DNA of 64,000 bases, taken from Levilactobacillus namurensis. GTDB lineage: Bacteria; Bacillota; Bacilli; Lactobacillales; Lactobacillaceae. The notes under the pieces were generated by a model. The model saw only the letters and a program-made list of their open reading frames with translations. It did no database searches and was not told the DNA's origin. Both the position numbers and the translations under genes were made by a program. Location: assembly GCF_032197885.1 (NCBI RefSeq), contig NZ_CP134159.1, positions 1-64,000 of the forward strand, read 5' to 3'. This document shows, piece by piece, positions 61,795-64,000 of this stretch (position 1 is its first letter; every line of letters begins with the position of its first letter).

Positions 61795-62388
61795 ATGCCA
61801 CAGTATAGTGCTACGCTTATTGGTTACTCGTTTTGGTTTCGTGAATTTAGTCAGTATTTGGCGTTGCTCGATCAAGGGGTAAGCCCGACTGAGATTCGTG
61901 AGATGGGGGTTGAGGATAATTACTTCCAGGAGCCGACCACATCGCGAGCTGTGAAGATGTTACAGTCAATTCAGCGGCGGGTAGAAACGCTAGATGCTGA
62001 TTATCGGGATCTTTTTCCGCAATTGGATCTGGCGAACCAAAAGCTGTTGAATTTGCTAACGGTCATGTTTTCAGACCCGTTGTTTAACGACTTTATGTAT
62101 GACGTGTACCGAAGTGAACTGTTATTAGGGGACGCTAAGCTACATGCGTACGAGGTCGAAGCCTTCTTTAACCAAAAGCAATTGGAGAATCCTCAAATTG
62201 CTCACTGGACTTTACAAACCGTGCACCGTTTAGCGTCGGCCTTTCAGAGTTTCTTGCGGGAAGCGGGATTGCTGGAAAATCACGGGGATTACGATGCAGT
62301 CCAGCGGGCGTTACTGGATACGCGACTAATGATGTTACTACGTGCTAAACATGCTAATCGCGAACTGGCCTCACTATTAGGGAGATAA
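61795..62388 (+). CDS. brxA: BREX protein BrxA (DUF1819)
   Basis: 197 residues. The MPQYSATLIGYSFWFREFSQYLALLDQG opening, the long helical body and position before brxB/brxC identify the DUF1819/BrxA family, a small DNA-binding, NusB-like helical protein of BREX phage defence. ATG 61795 follows TAGGAG. brxB starts 2 bases after its stop, so the genes are coupled. Confidence 0.88.
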   Translation: MPQYSATLIGYSFWFREFSQYLALLDQGVSPTEIREMGVEDNYFQEPTTSRAVKMLQSIQRRVETLDADYRDLFPQLDLANQKLLNLLTVMFSDPLFNDFMYDVYRSELLLGDAKLHAYEVEAFFNQKQLENPQIAHWTLQTVHRLASAFQSFLREAGLLENHGDYDAVQRALLDTRLMMLLRAKHANRELASLLGR

Positions 62389-62390
62389 TT

Positions 62391-62969
62391 ATGACTGATA
62401 CAGTTACTAAATTGAAACATCTACGCCAAAGACTTCAGGATCCTGACTTTCAGCAGAGTCGGGGACTATCCAACGAAGTTCCTTACTACATCTTAGCGTT
62501 TAATCCGGCAGACCAGCCACTGGTGACGGAAGAAATTAGTCAGATACGGCGGCAAGTGACCCGCGAGACGGCCGGGGTGGACATTGTGGAATTTAACCTT
62601 TACCAGATCATGTGGCACTTACTAGCAGACATGGGGATTGCGGATGACGTTGTGACTATGGAAGAGACGGATGGGCTAGATTATTTAACAGAGCAGTTGA
62701 ACAATGCACTGGAAATGACCAGTCTCAATAATCCGTTCGTGACCTACATGCAAGAACGGATTCCGAATGATCAAACCATTGTTTTTGTTACGGGAATTGG
62801 TGAGATTTTTCCGTTAATCCGAGCGCATAAGGTGCTAAACACCATGCATCAAGTCATCACGAACGTACCCGTGATTTTCTTTTATCCGGGTGTGTATGAC
62901 AGTCTAAGTCTCACCATGTTTGGTGAATCGAAAGAGGATAATTACTACCGGGCGTTTCAGCTAAATTAA
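62391..62969 (+). CDS. brxB: BREX protein BrxB (DUF1788)
   Basis: 192 residues of the DUF1788 family, with characteristic VPYYILAFNPADQPLV, VEFNLYQIMW and GIGEIFPLIRAHKVLN ... VPVIFFYPGVYDSLSLTMFG segments. It is part of the BREX defence complex with unknown biochemistry. ATG 62391 follows GGGAG at the end of brxA. Confidence 0.9.
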   Translation: MTDTVTKLKHLRQRLQDPDFQQSRGLSNEVPYYILAFNPADQPLVTEEISQIRRQVTRETAGVDIVEFNLYQIMWHLLADMGIADDVVTMEETDGLDYLTEQLNNALEMTSLNNPFVTYMQERIPNDQTIVFVTGIGEIFPLIRAHKVLNTMHQVITNVPVIFFYPGVYDSLSLTMFGESKEDNYYRAFQLN

Positions 62970-62988
62970 GAAAGGGGAGGGGCTGACC

Positions 62989-64000
62989 ATGAAAATCAAA
63001 GACATTTTCGCCAAGTCTATCGACCGAGATATCAAGGGTGTTATTACGATTGGCGATGAACAGGATGCCAACGTTAAACAAGAGCTAGAAGAATACGTCG
63101 TGACCAAGGAGTTGCGGACTCACTTCAAAGATTTCTTTGCAGCTTACGCGAATGGTATTAATCACGAGACCACTAAGATGGGGGTGTGGATTTCCGGCTT
63201 CTTTGGGTCTGGGAAATCGCATTTCTTAAAGATTTTAGCCTACATATTAGAGAACCGTGAAGTTGCGGGGAAACGGGCGCTAGATTACTTTGTTGATGAC
63301 CAGAAGATTAGCGACGCGGAGACGTTGGCCAATATGCGATTGGCGACAACGGTGCCGAACGAGGTCATGCTATTTAACATTGATTCCAAGGCTAAAAACG
63401 GCAACAAGTCACAGAAAGACGCCATTTTGAACGTCTTTTTGCAGGTTTTCAACGAGCAGTTGGGCCTGTTTGGGGCGGACTTCTGGATTGCCGATATGGA
63501 ACGGGACCTAATTGCTCAGGGAAAGTATGCCGAGTTTCAAGCGAAGTTTCAGGAATTGGACCGACAACACCGCGACTGGAAAACAGCGCGCAATGCCTAT
63601 GCCTTTTTGAAGGGGACGATTCGGAATACGCTGGTGGCCATCGACTTCATGACGCCGGAGGACGCTGACGGGTTCATTGATCAGCTGCGGACGGAATACC
63701 CCGTTAGTGTCGAAAGCTTTGCTAAGTTGGTCAATGACTACATCGAATCTAAGGGCCCCAACTACCATATGGCCTTTCTGGTGGATGAAGTGGGCCAGTA
63801 CATTGGGGGTAGCCAGCAACGCATGCTGAACCTACAAAGTATTGTCGAAGACTTAGGGACCTACACTCGAGGTAAGGCTTGGGTGATTGTCACCAGCCAA
63901 CAAGCCATTGATCAGGTGACGGACCACTTAAATGGTCAGGATTTCTCGAAGATTCAGGGCCGCTTCAATACCCGAATTGCGATGTCGTCAGCTAACGTTG
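62989..64000 (+). CDS. brxC: BREX protein BrxC (ATPase), 5' part
   Basis: 337 codons are visible and the frame is open at the window end; BrxC proteins are around 1200 residues. The P-loop is GFFGSGKSH (about 70-78) in the segment WISGFFGSGKSHFLKILAYIL, and a long ATPase core follows (FHMAFL-type strand YHMAFLVDEVGQYIGG). BrxC is the large ATPase of the BREX complex, which marks host DNA by methylation and blocks phage replication. ATG 62989 follows AAGGGGAGGGG. The pglX methyltransferase, pglZ and brxL would lie beyond the window. Confidence 0.92.
   Translation, partial: MKIKDIFAKSIDRDIKGVITIGDEQDANVKQELEEYVVTKELRTHFKDFFAAYANGINHETTKMGVWISGFFGSGKSHFLKILAYILENREVAGKRALDYFVDDQKISDAETLANMRLATTVPNEVMLFNIDSKAKNGNKSQKDAILNVFLQVFNEQLGLFGADFWIADMERDLIAQGKYAEFQAKFQELDRQHRDWKTARNAYAFLKGTIRNTLVAIDFMTPEDADGFIDQLRTEYPVSVESFAKLVNDYIESKGPNYHMAFLVDEVGQYIGGSQQRMLNLQSIVEDLGTYTRGKAWVIVTSQQAIDQVTDHLNGQDFSKIQGRFNTRIAMSSANV

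Noticed and set aside
1..64000. CRISPR arrays and rRNA operons
   Set aside because: No regularly spaced repeats and no rRNA sequence were seen in the window.

Overview
The window reads as the replication-origin end of a Lactobacillaceae chromosome. It opens on dnaA and follows the usual lactobacillar order: dnaA, dnaN, yaaA, recF, gyrB, gyrA, rpsF, ssb, rpsR, gdpP, rplI, dnaC, walRKHIJ, htrA, rlmH. Most core genes are moderately GC-rich, use strong AGGAGG-type ribosome binding sites and often start with GTG or TTG. Together with the secreted proteins carrying DUF5776/SH3-like repeats this suggests a Levilactobacillus-like species, but the species name is inference.

Region 1 (1-23.6 kb) holds replication, topoisomerase and translation genes: an oriC segment with DnaA boxes between dnaA and dnaN, the S6/SSB/S18 operon, c-di-AMP phosphodiesterase GdpP, L9 and the replicative helicase. 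Between these lie accessory flavin reductases, a TipA-like MerR regulator, an MFS transporter, a T-box-controlled peptide-binding lipoprotein and a YczE-like membrane protein. Two 136-nt copies of a structured intergenic element (9305-9440 and 16446-16581) share a three-stem fold with compensatory base changes. Three perfect ParB-binding parS sites and one near-perfect site lie at 12.7, 18.5, 54.1 and 60.0 kb.

Region 2 (23.6-34.3 kb) has two identical tRNA-Lys genes separated by a complete ISL3-family element with an 8-bp target duplication, then the WalRK cell-wall two-component operon, HtrA and RlmH. A cluster of about eight DnaA boxes sits just upstream of rlmH.

Region 3 (34.4-41.7 kb) is an insertion-rich, low-GC island. 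It has an IS256-family element, an ABC three-component (ABC-3C) conflict system (SMEK protein, middle component, DUF2326 ATPase) whose middle gene is split by an IS30-family element, and a decayed IS3-family element. Next to it is an unannotated 59-residue cysteine-rich, metallothionein-like gene with a Fur-family-like palindrome upstream.

Region 4 (42-60.6 kb) is accessory: a 1717-residue secreted phosphodiester-glycosidase/phosphatase fusion, a SWIM protein, small secreted proteins, an NlpC/P60 hydrolase, an ArsR/DJ-1/NAD-dependent reductase operon, and a FusB-type EF-G-binding protein. The FusB gene is preceded by a leader peptide and four mutually exclusive pairing segments, like an erm attenuator. 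A Nox-type flavoprotein, a MerR-controlled aldo-keto reductase/nitroreductase pair and a YbaK-type deacylase follow.

Region 5 (60.7-64 kb) begins a defence island: a RelB/YoeB-type toxin-antitoxin pair, then brxA, brxB and the 5' part of brxC of a BREX system that runs off the window.
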